DNA of 64,000 bases, taken from Cercis canadensis. Lineage: Eukaryota; Streptophyta; Magnoliopsida; Fabales; Fabaceae. How positions within the stretch are numbered: the first letter of the stretch is position 1; every line of letters starts with the position of its first letter. Shown piece by piece: positions 13,192-24,605 of this stretch. The notes below the pieces were generated by a model. That model saw only the letters and a list, made by a program, of their open reading frames with translations, did no database searches and was not told the origin of the DNA. The stretch covers positions 822,351 through 886,350 of the forward strand of contig QAOA01003028.1 in NCBI GenBank assembly GCA_003255065.1. Reading direction: 5' to 3'. The translations under genes were made by a program, and so were the position numbers.

Positions 13192-14628
13192 TCATTCTCC
13201 ATTTTCAGTCTTGTTGCTTCCAGCCTTCTTTTTTCTCTTTTCTCTTAAAGTTCTTCTCTTCTCTTCCCTGCAGGAATCACCACGACTTCAGATTTTAAAG
13301 AACATTGACATCAATATTCAACCAATGACACAAGAAAATAAACTGCTGAATCTTTAGTTATTGAGTATAAAGCTATATTTAATGTGAGTGATAAGAAAAA
13401 GTGTCAAACATGGAGAAAAGATCTAACCTGAGTTTTGAGATTTCCTCCTTAAATAGAGAGGTCCTTTTCTTCCTCTTTTTGGACTCAGATGCAGATGCTT
13501 CTTTGCCATTTTCTTTTACGCCATTACTTAGCTTCTCCTTTTTTGTTTTTTGGCAGGCTTCGCACCTTCTGTCTCCTTTTCGTTTCCAGGCACCAATGGT
13601 TCTGATGTTTTTGCAATTAGCTTTGAGTTGCTCATTTTTTTGAACTGCAAGATATCAATTTAGAGAATAAAAACCCAAAAATTTCATTTCAAGTAAACAA
13701 AAATAACAGGACTTTCAGGATCACACTTTCACTTCCCATGTAATCAGTGCCTATAATATCCAACTTGACTTTAGCACCAAACATTGAGAATAAAAATTAC
13801 TATGGCGTGGGGCTGGTGGAATGGGGAATTGATAAATTGATATTTTGAAAATCCCACTCAACTGAATATGACCAAATCAATAGGATTTATGGGTATCAGG
13901 ATTTGATTCAGTGCTACTTCACCAATTGATCCCATCCAAATGTAAATTGTCAAGCAAGTAGCATGGCATTCTCAATGGTCTTCCATCATGTACAAAGATC
14001 TTTGGTCAAACAATGAATTTGTTTGCTAGTCATACAAAAATGCCATTACTGGAAAAAATTTGGGTTAACATCCACTATATGGGAAAGTGAATACTTAAAA
14101 AAATGCACAAGGAACTATAGATATGCGTGCATATGTTGAATGAGTATGTGCACATGTGAAGCAATACTATAATATAAATCAACAATTTTACCTTTGCAAC
14201 CAAAAACCCATCCATGTTGTGTACATGAGGATAAAAACGCCTTGTCTTTTCTAAAGAAGGGTGAAAACGTAGTTCCCTGAACTTTATAAACCTGATAGAG
14301 AGCAACGTCAGTAACAGGCAACTCTCACTGATCAAAAGCAATGTTGTGAAAAAGAACAGGGATACAATCATTACCCTGGACGCCCAAAGTCAAGTCCACA
14401 AGGCACAAGTTTAACATCCCTCTTTTGAAGTGCATAATCAATAACTGCTTCATTCTGAGGAAGATTTAGAAGAACGTTCAGAAATATGGGAAAAGAAAAG
14501 GCAAAACCGAAATTCAATGGATGCAATTGGAAAACAAACCTCAGCAACCATGATGGAACATGTGGAGTAAACAATGTACCCCCCAGATTTGGAATTAGCA
14601 TCCACCATGTCAATTGCAGCCAGAATCA
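13192..14628 (-). CDS. NOP2: NOP2-type 25S rRNA (cytosine-C5) methyltransferase, 3' exons only
   Basis: Five minus-strand exons with GT-AG borders can be read: 14540-14628, 14375-14454, 14192-14291, 13428-13644 and 13192-13267. They encode the end of the SAM-dependent RsmB/NOP2 methyltransferase domain, including the STCS motif VI that holds a conserved cysteine. The NOP2 signature [13 protein letters not shown] follows, then a lysine-rich nucleolar-type tail ending SNKTENGE. The family methylates a cytosine in large-subunit rRNA in the nucleolus. The penultimate exon is one A short in an A6-C-A6 tract; as written this gives a stop at 13528-13530, while the following sequence and the last exon stay open in the shifted frame. 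That points to a sequencing error or a recent frameshift. The N-terminal half and motif IV are absent: the gene stops at an intron leading to the junction at 15286. Confidence 0.88.
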
Positions 14629-15137
14629 CTTGTTATTATAAAAAAGAAAAGTAAAATTATAAAAAGGGATAACTCGATAAGAATACAGCTAAAAACAGTA
14701 ACATGTTGAGATACTTAGATAATTGCACAAATGAAGGGGAATAGGTTTAAATGTGAAAGAACAAAAGAAAATTTTCATAACTATAATCTAACCAAGTATA
14801 GAAGATCAATTATACAGTAATTTTAATCCATATCAATTAATTTCAGTTTCCTAAGCAAAAAAACAAAACAAAAAAGTACACTGCAGCCATCTGGCTCTTG
14901 TTAGACATATAGCAACATATCCATACAAAGAAGCAAGAATACAATCAAGCTTCATCCATCATGAGTTCAAAACAATGACATAGTATATATATATATATCA
15001 TAGGCTTTTGGTAAGCAGGTAAAATGTGAGAAAATGAATAAAAAGGTTCAATGCATTTCAGTAAATTGCATATTTTCCTCCCATACTCCAACCTCCTTTT
15101 ATCTCATATCTCCATTTATTGTTGCAAATAATCTCTG

Positions 15138-15434
15138 TAATAATCTCTGTAATTTCACTGTCCAATTCTTGAGAAATATGTATGGCGCAAAAAATTGATA
15201 CTATACTCCATGAAAATAGATAATATTATAGAGTATAATTTTTTAATTTAGTGTTTTTATTAAAGAGAAAACGACTAATGGTGTANAAATAATCTCTGTA
15301 ATTTCACTGTCCAATTCTTGAGAAATATGTATGGCGCAAAAAATTGACACTATACTCCCTGAAAATAGATAATATTATAGAGTATAATTTTTTAATTTAG
15401 TGTTTTTATTAAAGAGAAAACGACTAATGGTGTA
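15138..15434. repeat. Assembly duplication around a single N at 15286
   Basis: 15138-15285 and 15287-15434 are direct copies of about 148 bp with about two differences, split by one N. The junction lies exactly between two genes that both lack their 5' parts, so sequence may be missing here or the join may be wrong. Confidence 0.85.
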
Positions 15435-15479
15435 TATATTATTGAGACATTTACAAAATTTTATTTGAGATGCTAACAC

Positions 15480-15785
15480 CAATTTGATGCTCGTCTTGAG
15501 GGTCAGTATTCCCTTAGTAGAGCTCAAAGGGCAGCCACCCTTGCTTATCAGTGTCTTTCAGTGGAATCTAAGTTCAGGCCAAGCATGTATGAGGTGGTTA
15601 AAGCATTGGAGCAGCTTCAGGACTCAAAGGACACTCAGAGAAGTGCTGATCAGAGAGAGCATCGCATACGAGGCACCGGCCATAGCCATCCCAATAACCT
15701 ACCTGCACACAGCAGAGGTAGGGTAGAAGATGCACCTAGAAAGACTGCTTATCCCAGGCCTTCTGCTTCTCCCCTTTATGCTTAA
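15480..15785 (+). CDS. Receptor-like cytoplasmic kinase (RLCK VII / PBS1-like), last exon only
   Basis: About 101 codons are open up to a TAA at 15783-15785. They match the end of an RLCK kinase domain: DARLEGQYS, then RAATLAYQCL, then the subdomain XI motif KFRPSMYEVV with its invariant arginine, then a basic, Ser/Pro-rich C-terminal tail. Such kinases act at the plasma membrane downstream of immune and hormone receptors. ATP-binding and catalytic motifs are missing, because an in-frame stop lies just before the recognisable part and I find no clear splice acceptor. The fragment begins about 45 bp after the duplicated contig end, so it is either cut by a wrong or lossy join, or is a real gene fragment. 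Confidence 0.82.
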   Translation, partial: QFDARLEGQYSLSRAQRAATLAYQCLSVESKFRPSMYEVVKALEQLQDSKDTQRSADQREHRIRGTGHSHPNNLPAHSRGRVEDAPRKTAYPRPSASPLYA

Positions 15786-17626
15786 GTGAGAGAATTTTGT
15801 GAACGGCAAGTATTGTTTTGTCTTCTGAAGAATTATTAAGCCGAATGCGAAGAAGTTCAGAGATCTAACCATGGAATAAACCATATTTATGTGAGCAATG
15901 TATAGTTACCGTTTTTTTCTTTGCTGTTGTATTTTGGCCTACACTAGAAATTTTTCCTTCTTGTGATCCTGATTGTTAGACATATTACAATCTCTTCTGG
16001 ATCCATAAGGTGTTTATTCCGCATGAGCCCTGTATACGAAAACTGCAATAGTGCTTATATGGATGACTCTGCTTCATCATTTTGTACTGCTGGACCTGCT
16101 TTTATAAATTCTAACTCAACATGCTTAACTTTGGTCTCCAGTGCCCACATTTTCTTTCCCATCACGCATAGCCTACAAGTGAATAAGATATCGGTAAGAT
16201 AATGATAGCCCTTAGAAGGGAAGTACAATAATTGTTATCCAAAACCAGGTAGTGTTCATGAATTATATTCTACATTAACTTGGTTTCGTTTTTCTAGGAA
16301 AAAAAAAAAGTCATGTAAAGAATCGGAGATGAAGTTTGTATCCATGAAATTGTCTTTGATTTGTATTCAAAAGGTAAATAATAACTTAATTTTTGCTTCA
16401 GATTGCCCTGGCAGTTGACACCCATCAAAACCCAAACCCAAATTCGAAGGTACTATTCACAGCACCCAAACAGCCACCAATTTGAGCCTTAAACCCATCC
16501 CGTGGCTTCCAACCTACCATTGCAAGAAATATATTATTTGAAGAGCATTTTTCAGGAAACAAAAATCAGTTATTTTGTCATCTGCATCAAATGAAAACTA
16601 TGAAATCAAAGATGCTACATGCTTTTTACATAGGGACTGTTTGGACACTTCCTGGGACTTTCATTTTCTTCGGGAAACTTAATCATAGAGAAACTGCTGA
16701 TATTCTTTAGAAGCGACCATGTGTTGATCCTGTTTCTCTTTCTAGCTTCCTGGACAAAGTCAGGCCCCTTACACATAAATCGTTCTATGATTATCTTGTT
16801 CATCTTCCGGTTGATATTTTATTTGGAATTTAAGGCTCCTTCAAAGCTCAATCCTTAATAACCTATGAAAGATTAGATGACCACGAAAAGCACTTTCCAA
16901 ACATTATATTGTCTCTGTTTCACTTCATTGATTCAAAAACTCACATTCACTTATTCTTACATTACTAGGTCGACTGGAGTAAGTGGTGTGGGGCTTTTTA
17001 TATTTAAGAACATATAGATTTGTCCAAGTTTTATGGTTTTTGTAGGAAAGATGAAAGCAAAATTTTGGAGATGTACAATTTTCTCCTTTGGATAGAAAAG
17101 AATGCTATTCCATCCAAATTATACTTTGGCTCATCACTGATAGCGAGAGTGTCGCTTTGGTGTTGTGCATCTATTTAGGAGATTCACTTACAGATAATCA
17201 GAGATTGGAGAGCATTGTAAAGTTCACCCTTCTGTATTCTTTAACCTTTTCTTTCTTCCTTTTCTTTTTCATATGACTCCTTGCCCTCCTTTTGTAATTC
17301 TCTTCATTCCCTTCCATGAAGTTTTTCTTTTCCTATCCAAAAAAGAAAAATACAGTTTAGATGTGGGAGGAGGAGACACCAAGATAAAGAAATTGATTGC
17401 AAGTGTAATATTAGAAAACAGCAATTTGCAATTAATTTTATTAAAAAAAAAAAAAAGCAAAGAAGTACTAATATGAACAGCTGTTCTGCTATTGCAAATA
17501 CTAACCTTTTGCCACACTCTTCTAATTTGAGATATGGCTAAGTATCACAGGGATTATGACCCATTTCAGATAACCGAGCCTTTCAAGCAAATTCCATCAT
17601 CTAACAGATTCTACATGACCCAAACC
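15786..17626. other. Intergenic stretch
   Basis: The first few hundred bases look like the 3' UTR of the kinase exon. The part just left of 17627 is the 3' flank of the PPR gene on the minus strand. I see no other gene; short ORFs here lack recognisable domains. Confidence 0.5.
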
Positions 17627-20305
17627 CTATATAACCCAAACCCACCTTGGCTTTACCTCTCTCCTCAACATGTCATCACGCAACTCTAAGGCCTTGTTGA
17701 GCTCTCCATTAACACAGCAACCATGTATCAGAAAGTTATATGCCAACATATCAGGCTTTAAACCTTTATTTAGCATGGTATCCCACAACTTAACTGCCTC
17801 TCCTATATTGCCCCTTCTGCAATACTCGTAAATAAATGTCGAATATGTAATACAATCTGGGAAAACACCATCTGCAGTCATTTCAAAAAGAAGCTTGGTA
17901 GCTTCTGGAAATTTACCCAATTTGCAGAAGCCACGGATAAGTATATTATATGTTACAGTGTTTGCCAAAGAACCTTCAAGCATTGCACTGTGAAGCCCTA
18001 CAGCTTCCTTCATGTCTCCGTTCTTGGTAAGATGGTCAAGGAAACAACCATATGTAATTGAATTTGGAAGGACATTTGCAGATAGCATTTCTTTGAAAAG
18101 AAGCTCTGCTCTGTCCATGTCCCCTGCCTTGCATAACCCATTTATCAAAGCCGTGTAAGTCACGACATTGGGAAAGCATTCCTCTGTAACCATCAAATCC
18201 CAACATCCAAAAGCTTTCTTGAAACATCCTGCCTTGCTGTATGCATCGATCATAATTGTATATATTACACTATCCGGCCTCAATCCTTGATGATGCATCT
18301 CTTTTAGAAGAGCAAAGAAGTTTTTCATGTCTTGCTGCTTCAGAGTACCATCAACAAGGACAGCATAGCACACCAAATCTATGTTGATCCCTCTGTGAAT
18401 CATTTCACGAGAAACACTCAATGCCTCCATGACTCTTCCTTCCTGGCAATAACCATGTAGAAGTTCAGTATAGCACATCTCATTTAACTTAAGGTTCTGC
18501 TTGTGGAGACTATCTATAAAATCTTTGGCTTCAGAAACCCTACCAATAGAACAAAGCCCACTAATGAGAGGCCTATAGGAATATGTGTCTGGCACAAGGT
18601 CCTTTTGGAGCATGTCTGCAAGAAGTTCAAAGGCCCTATCAATGTTACCTTCCCTACAATACCCTTCAATCATAACATTATATGTCACCTCATTTGGCAT
18701 GATTTTCCTTTCCACCATCTCTACAAAAAGTTTACTTGCTTCAGCCATCTGATTTGCACTACAAAGCCCAGAAATAAGTGCAGTGACCGTATAAGTATTT
18801 GGAGAAATTCCTTTTTCTATCATTTCATTATATAGCTGAAATGCCTTCTGTAATTGTTGTTCTTTGCAGTATCCACTAATCAATGATGTGAAAGTTATAA
18901 CAGTTGGCTTCAAACCATTATTGATCATGTCGCTAAACAGGGACTCAGCAGCACTCAACTTCCCAAACTTGCATTGGCCACTTATCAAAGAGTTGTAGGG
19001 ATATACAGTTGCTCTTATACCACCTTCTCTCATTTTATCAAAATAAGAGATTGCAACATCCAACCTCCCCCTTCTGCAAAAGGAATCAATCAGAATAGAA
19101 TAAGTAATATCATTGGGACGCAAGTTCATCAAACTCATACAATCGTAAAGTGACTCTGCCTTATCCAAATCTCCATCTTTACAGAAAGAATTGATTAATG
19201 CATTATAAATGAACAAATTAGGCAGCGAACCAAGTCTGCCCACATTAATTATTAAATTATAAGCATCATCAATCTTTCCCTGCTTTCTTAATCCCTCCAC
19301 TGTCCCTGAAATAGCAGCCTCAGTTGGAGCCAAACCCAATTCAATCATTTCGTTAATAAGCTCCACTCCGGCCTCAAATTCTTGCGACCTACAAAACCCA
19401 AGTACAAGTGTACAATATGTAACTACATCTGCCTTCAGACCCTTTCCACTCAATGATCTTTTAACATCAAGAGCTTCCCCAACTCGTTGGCTCTTGCATA
19501 GTCCATGAATTAAGATGTTATAAGTTACAATACTTGGATTGAACCTATTAGATTCCATCCACAGAATCTTTTCCTTCGCTCTAACAAAATCTTTTAATTC
19601 ACACAGGCTCTTGATAACAGCAGTGCAAGTATAAATATCAGGTTGAACACCCGCATTCACAAAATCATCAAACAATTCCAAAACCATTTTAAATTGTCTA
19701 ATCCTAAGAAGCCCATTTAAAAGGGCACTCAATGTCCTAGCTTCAGGCAACAAGCCATTCACTAGCATAAGCTTGGCAATCACCACAGCATCCAGAACTC
19801 TTCTATTTTGCAGGTAATTCTGAACCAACAATTCAAAACCATAACTTGACAAAAAATTGCATTTCCTGTAAGAATTCAACAAGCTTTCAAAAACCTCTTT
19901 TGGGTCCAACCCACGAAGGAAGAGAGTCTGCAAGAGCGAACTTGCAGGCCAGAAAAGCCTCGTCTGCACGAGAGCGTGAACTAAAATGGAAAACGAAGTA
20001 TTCGAGTGGTTGAAATTTTGGTGTAAACCCAAGAAATTGAAGAACCTCAAAGCTAACTTGGAATCGTCTAAGGTCTGAATCAAAACCTGTTCAACATGAT
20101 GGGTCCTCAATGTTCTTGAAATGAAGGTGTTATTGAAGGCGACCTTCCAACTCTGCTTTCCTCGAACGATCTCTGAAAGCGTTGACACAAAATGAGAGTC
20201 GTTTTCGTCATTATCTTGGGCGAAGAATTTGGATGTGCATAAGCCTCTCTGCTTTCTCAGAAGGAAAGAGTTTAACAAGGGTTTGCGAGCACCCTTGAGC
20301 TTCAT
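17627..20305 (-). CDS. P-class pentatricopeptide repeat protein, At5g59900-like
   Basis: This is a single uninterrupted frame of 892 residues without introns, as is usual for plant PPR genes. After an N-terminal region of about 150 residues that is basic at its start and looks like an organelle targeting signal, about 20-21 canonical 35-residue PPR motifs run almost to the C-terminus. Their helix starts are seen as VTYNILI, ITYSILI, VTYTALI and similar. There is no E, DYW or SMR domain, so it is P-class. Such proteins bind single-stranded organelle RNA one base per repeat and affect splicing, stability or translation in mitochondria or chloroplasts. Order and length resemble Arabidopsis At5g59900 (about 900 residues). 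The chosen ATG has a good lead into the targeting region. The target RNA is not known to me. Confidence 0.95.
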   Translation of the reverse strand: MKLKGARKPLLNSFLLRKQRGLCTSKFFAQDNDENDSHFVSTLSEIVRGKQSWKVAFNNTFISRTLRTHHVEQVLIQTLDDSKLALRFFNFLGLHQNFNHSNTSFSILVHALVQTRLFWPASSLLQTLFLRGLDPKEVFESLLNSYRKCNFLSSYGFELLVQNYLQNRRVLDAVVIAKLMLVNGLLPEARTLSALLNGLLRIRQFKMVLELFDDFVNAGVQPDIYTCTAVIKSLCELKDFVRAKEKILWMESNRFNPSIVTYNILIHGLCKSQRVGEALDVKRSLSGKGLKADVVTYCTLVLGFCRSQEFEAGVELINEMIELGLAPTEAAISGTVEGLRKQGKIDDAYNLIINVGRLGSLPNLFIYNALINSFCKDGDLDKAESLYDCMSLMNLRPNDITYSILIDSFCRRGRLDVAISYFDKMREGGIRATVYPYNSLISGQCKFGKLSAAESLFSDMINNGLKPTVITFTSLISGYCKEQQLQKAFQLYNEMIEKGISPNTYTVTALISGLCSANQMAEASKLFVEMVERKIMPNEVTYNVMIEGYCREGNIDRAFELLADMLQKDLVPDTYSYRPLISGLCSIGRVSEAKDFIDSLHKQNLKLNEMCYTELLHGYCQEGRVMEALSVSREMIHRGINIDLVCYAVLVDGTLKQQDMKNFFALLKEMHHQGLRPDSVIYTIMIDAYSKAGCFKKAFGCWDLMVTEECFPNVVTYTALINGLCKAGDMDRAELLFKEMLSANVLPNSITYGCFLDHLTKNGDMKEAVGLHSAMLEGSLANTVTYNILIRGFCKLGKFPEATKLLFEMTADGVFPDCITYSTFIYEYCRRGNIGEAVKLWDTMLNKGLKPDMLAYNFLIHGCCVNGELNKALELRDDMLRREVKPRWVWVI

Positions 20306-22850
20306 TTAGACTAGAAACTGAAGCTTCTTTGGCGTTTAAGCCATTTCGGATAGTGACGGAGATCTCAGCCGCTGAATGGCTCCGTCAGAGTTGCCGCCGA
20401 AATCTGTCAGATGAGACGGCCAAGAGAAAAGCCGGAACCGGAAGAGTGTCAAGAAATGGGCTTCAGTTTTAATCGAACGGTACGCCTTTTTTTTTTTTTT
20501 TTACTTGGCAGATGGGAGGTTGAAACTCGAATACTTTATTGAGAAAATTCTAAATCTTTTAATTTGATTCTTTCATATTATAACTTTTTTTTTTTGTAAT
20601 TAGGTATTTATGTGATTATTTTATTTATATATATAATTATTTTTAATATTATGTGATTTTTTATTTATATATGTAATTATAATATTTTAAAAAAATAATC
20701 ATATAATATTATAGGATATTTTAAATATTTTACACAGAAATATTATATTAAAAAATTATTTTGTTTATTTCCTCAAATTTTTTAAACAATAATTTTTCTC
20801 TAATTTTTTTTTTAAAAAAAATATACCTCAACTAACTTTTACAACTTACTTAACCTTTTATCATTTTTTTAGAGAAAACTAGTTCCAGCTTCATGAAATG
20901 TAGGGAATGTTAAAGGAAGAGAGAATTTTTTTTTAAAAAAAGCATGAGAGAGTAGTTACATGTAAAAAGAGAGAAAAAAAAATAGAATAAAGAGAAGAGA
21001 TTAGGGAGCGAGTAACATTGTCTTTTATAAAATTAGTTGTATATAGAAATTATTCTCAAATTTGACAACTTTAAAAACAAAAAGGCATTTGAGTTTTAAA
21101 TAAAATTTTAAGGAAATAATTGTCACATTAAATAAAATAACTAAAATACCTTTAATATTATGTAGTTATTTTATTTATATTTATATATAATAATTATATA
21201 TATAAATAGAATAATCACGTAACATCAAATAATATTTCTCTCATTTTTCCTTATGTGGTAGGCACTTGCTTGAAAGTCCATTTTATTTAATACTCAAGTG
21301 TCATTTTTTTTAAGTTGTCAAATATGACAGTTTTTGATAATATATAAAGTTTTAAATTAACATTAAATTAATATATTTATTTTCTTCTTTTTTTTAATCT
21401 GTTCTACTATTGAAATTCACAATGCTTTGTATTGTCTAGCCATTAATAATGCTTTTGGACATTTTGGATTTCAATACTCAATTTGAAAGATTTATTTCTC
21501 ATATTTTAATGAATCCAACCATTTGAATTATTCTATTTTCAAATTTAATGCACACCTAACCACATTTTAATGTGCGTATGAATAAGTTCTTGTGCAACGA
21601 ATTCACTTCTAGTAATGGAATTCAGAATTCTTTTCTATTTTTCCCTTTCATGATGATTTTGGATTTGACTATCCAATTTATAACTGCAACAATATTATAT
21701 CTTAGAATTCATTGGACACAACCAAATATTAATGTACATATTAAACTTTTTCTTAATTATCAAAAAGCTTCAAAAAATTTAGGAGAAAATAGGTCGAATA
21801 TTAAATACAGTAAATCGAGATCCAATTTTCTTTTTCTAAAAAAATCATGCTTATTATGTGTTGGATATTAGTGGATTTTATTAGAGGAAGATACATTGGA
21901 TAGCCTTTGGTAGATAAAATAGGAAAAGAAAAAGAAAGAAGAAGAAGAAGGAATTCATTCTTCTGCTATTGGTCTATTTTCTTTCTTGCTAATCGGTTAT
22001 TTTACTATAACTCATAATGCTATTGTATCTTCAACCATTAATAATTCTTTTAGAATTTATTAAATAATGGTCCTAGGATTTGACTATACTGAATATACAT
22101 TCTTCTACTGTTAAAATTTTTTAACGAATCCAACTACATTTCTATTAGTATATCTTTTACTGTTAATATCATAAATATTTTTATTTTATTTAATTAGGCG
22201 TTAACCTAATCTCGTTCGAAAATTAGAGCAATTACGATTTTTTTTTCCCAATAATGTTCTCACTGGTATGTAGTATATATCATCAATTTGGTTATCTTTT
22301 TGTGCATTATTCATCCATAAGAGCTTAGTCAAATTATGCTTTCAAGAAAAGAAAATTGCTTTCAATTTATTTTCACATTTGTTAAAGCAACTTATATTTT
22401 GAATCACGGATATGTTTTTATTTTTGTTTTAGTTTTATGTATCAAATTAATATTTGATACTTTTGACTGCGTACGACTCTTGATTTAATTAGAGGCTCGT
22501 TTGGTAATATTTAATACTTATTCTATATAGATGGTTTATCTTATATTTTTAATTAGAATAATTCGATCTAATTAATAACTAATCAACTAAAATTATTTTA
22601 TAATGTGAAATTTTCATTCTTAACATTTAACACACAAATACACATATAATTAAAAGGTGCAACAACGTCACTTTGTTCATCCTTTAATAGATTAGAAGTA
22701 TTACCTTGGTATTAGTTTTACTCTCATAATAAAATTATTGTATTTGCTCATGTGTAGCTCAACTTTCTATCTGCATGTTATTTTCTATATTTCTTTCTCT
22801 TGTTTTTTTCTTTGATCTAAGCTTGCAGTAATTTGTTTAACCCTAAATGC
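20306..22850. other. AT-rich intergenic stretch
   Basis: The first 200 bp are the likely promoter and 5' UTR of the PPR gene. The rest is AT-rich with many T and A runs. I see no gene in it, although the first exon of the cysteine-rich peptide may lie towards the right end. Confidence 0.45.
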
Positions 22851-22852
22851 AG

Positions 22853-22932
22853 TATGTGATGGAAGTTGTCCCAACAAATGCTGCTTGTGTGTCTATGTCC
22901 GCGGCATCCCTCGCTGTAACGAATGCTGTTAA
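22853..22932 (+). CDS. Terminal exon of a small cysteine-rich peptide
   Basis: After a clear acceptor (CCTAAATGCAG) the frame encodes 25 residues from CDGSCPNKCC to RCNECC and then TAA. It has eight cysteines: single residues, then a CC pair, a CxC and a final CxxCC. A polyadenylation signal follows within 60 bp. The cysteine density is what one expects of a secreted disulfide-rich peptide, but the signal peptide exon was not found and I do not recognise the family. An alternative acceptor 27 bp upstream (GCTTGCAG) keeps the same frame. Chance is possible for so short a frame, yet acceptor, cysteine pattern, stop and poly-A signal all agree. Confidence 0.5.
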
Positions 22933-22981
22933 TTAGGGAGCAGAGCCTTTGAGGCTTGAACCAACCCTTTTATATGAATGA

Positions 22982-22987
22982 AATAAA
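22982..22987 (+). terminator. Polyadenylation signal AATAAA
   Basis: A canonical AATAAA lies about 50 bp after the stop of the cysteine-rich exon, a normal distance for a plant 3' UTR. It supports the exon above being the end of a real transcript. Confidence 0.45.
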
Positions 22988-23470
22988 ACATTTGTAATTT
23001 CTGTGAGGAGCTAGATGCAATGTATCTAATGCTACCATTTGTTTCCATACTTTTTTTTCCCTACCAATTAATCTATATGCCACACGATTATTGACCTTAT
23101 AAACTGCATTTGGCTCACTCATGGAGTAGTCATGCCTACCTTGCAGTACTCATGATCTTTTACCTATGCTAGATTGGTCTAAGATGCAACCAAGTATTCT
23201 TATTGTTCTCTATATTTATAAAATACTTATCTTTGCTAAGTAAGAATCAAAATTAGGGATGCTCAATTAGAAGGAAAAAAGAAAAGAATTGTTAACACTA
23301 TAAAATATTTGTTTCTAAAGAGTAGCTACTTAATCACTATATTAACCTAAAAGAAAGTATTTTTCCTATGAATATGACTATCTCTAACAATTGTACTCGT
23401 TTTTCTCTCATCTGTTACTTTTTCTGTTTCTCTTCTCTCTTTTTATAGGTCTTCTCTCCCTTATGTTTTA

Positions 23471-23502
23471 GCTGCCCGTGCAAAGCACGCGTTTGCAATT
23501 AG
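23471..23502 (+). mobile_element. Possible degenerate Helitron 3' end
   Basis: A short hairpin (CGTGC, AAA, GCACG, flanked by GCC) is followed after about 10 bases by TTAGTT. Plant Helitrons end with a GC-rich hairpin close to CTAGT. Here the terminal C is replaced and the stem is short. The 5' end was not found, so this is tentative. Confidence 0.3.
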
Positions 23503-23745
23503 TTAATTGTTAACCCTCTAACAGATTTGAAAGAAATCTTTTCCACCAATGTAATGCATCTTTTTTTCCCAAGAAATTTCCCTACTTTCTAAGGCATGTA
23601 GTTTGCCCTTTTTCTAATATCTGAAAGTTTGCAGAAGTTGTGCCATCACTTCCATGGATTATAATGCTCCTTTACATATTTGGTTGTGGAATTAGAATTG
23701 TTTAGCCACACGGAAGTGTATACCCACCAATCACCGTCGTCAACG

Positions 23746-24605
23746 GGCACTTTGACCAAAGTAGTGTAGTTAGGATAGTTATTTACCAAAATAGAGTAGT
23801 TGGAAACAAATTTACTAAAGTAGAGTAGTTTTAGAAAAATTGAAAAAGAAAAAAAAAATGGCTGGGATGCGGGCCCCATCGGACACGCCGGGGGGCCTGC
23901 GACGTGTCCCCAAAGAAGACTCCCTCCCTTCGGCAGCGTGTCTCCTCTTGTATTTTGTTGCAGCAAACAAAGAAAAAAATTTCCAACAGAGAGGAAGATA
24001 ATGGATACAAAAATAAAAATAATTAATCAAAATAACAAGAAAAAAATTATAGTTAAAGAACAAGAGAATGAGAAGCAGCAAACAAAGAAAGCAAAGAAGT
24101 AAAACAATTCCCAATGCAGAGAAGCAAACTTGGAAGAATGCCTGTGAAGAAAAGAAGCAAACCAGCAAGGAGAAATGAGCTCCGGAATGGCTGACGAAGA
24201 GGGAATAAAAGGGCCAAAAATTACCTTCAGCTTTGCCACGTGGCACAAGCTGATTCGACCATCAAAAGAATCAGCAGGGAGCTGACACTTGGCACATTTT
24301 TTTTTGGTCTGGAGAGAGAGGGGGGGGGGGGGGNGGGGGGGGGGCTGCATTTTGGGCAGTCAAACACACAAGAGAAGGAAAAGCTAAGCAAAATACAAGA
24401 GGAGACACGCCGCCGGAGGGAGGGAGCCTTCTTCGAGGACATGCCGCGGGCCCCTTGGTGTGTTCGGTGGGGCCCGCATCCCAGTCATCTATTTTTTTTT
24501 TTCTTTTTCGATTTTTCTAAAACTATTCTACTTTGGTAAATTTGTTTCCAACTACTCTGTTTTGGTAAATAACTATCCTAACTACACTACTTTGGTCAAA
24601 GTGCC
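23746..24605. mobile_element. Non-autonomous MULE-like element with long inverted ends
   Basis: The element of 860 bp has terminal inverted repeats of roughly 200 bp. Both ends start GGCACTTTGACCAAAGTAGT. The flanks TCGTCAACG (23737-23745) and TCGTCAACA (24606-24614) form a 9 bp target duplication with one mismatch, as in Mutator-like elements. Inside each arm a motif like ACCAAAATAGAGTAGTT is repeated three times. It also has GC-rich blocks around CGGGCCCC. There is no transposase. A poly-G run with one N (24334) lies in the middle. The arms face each other, so a transcript through it would form long double-stranded RNA. Confidence 0.85.

Noticed and set aside
18503-18835. 110-codon plus-strand frame within the PPR gene
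   Set aside because: It is the complement of the PPR repeats and has no domain of its own.
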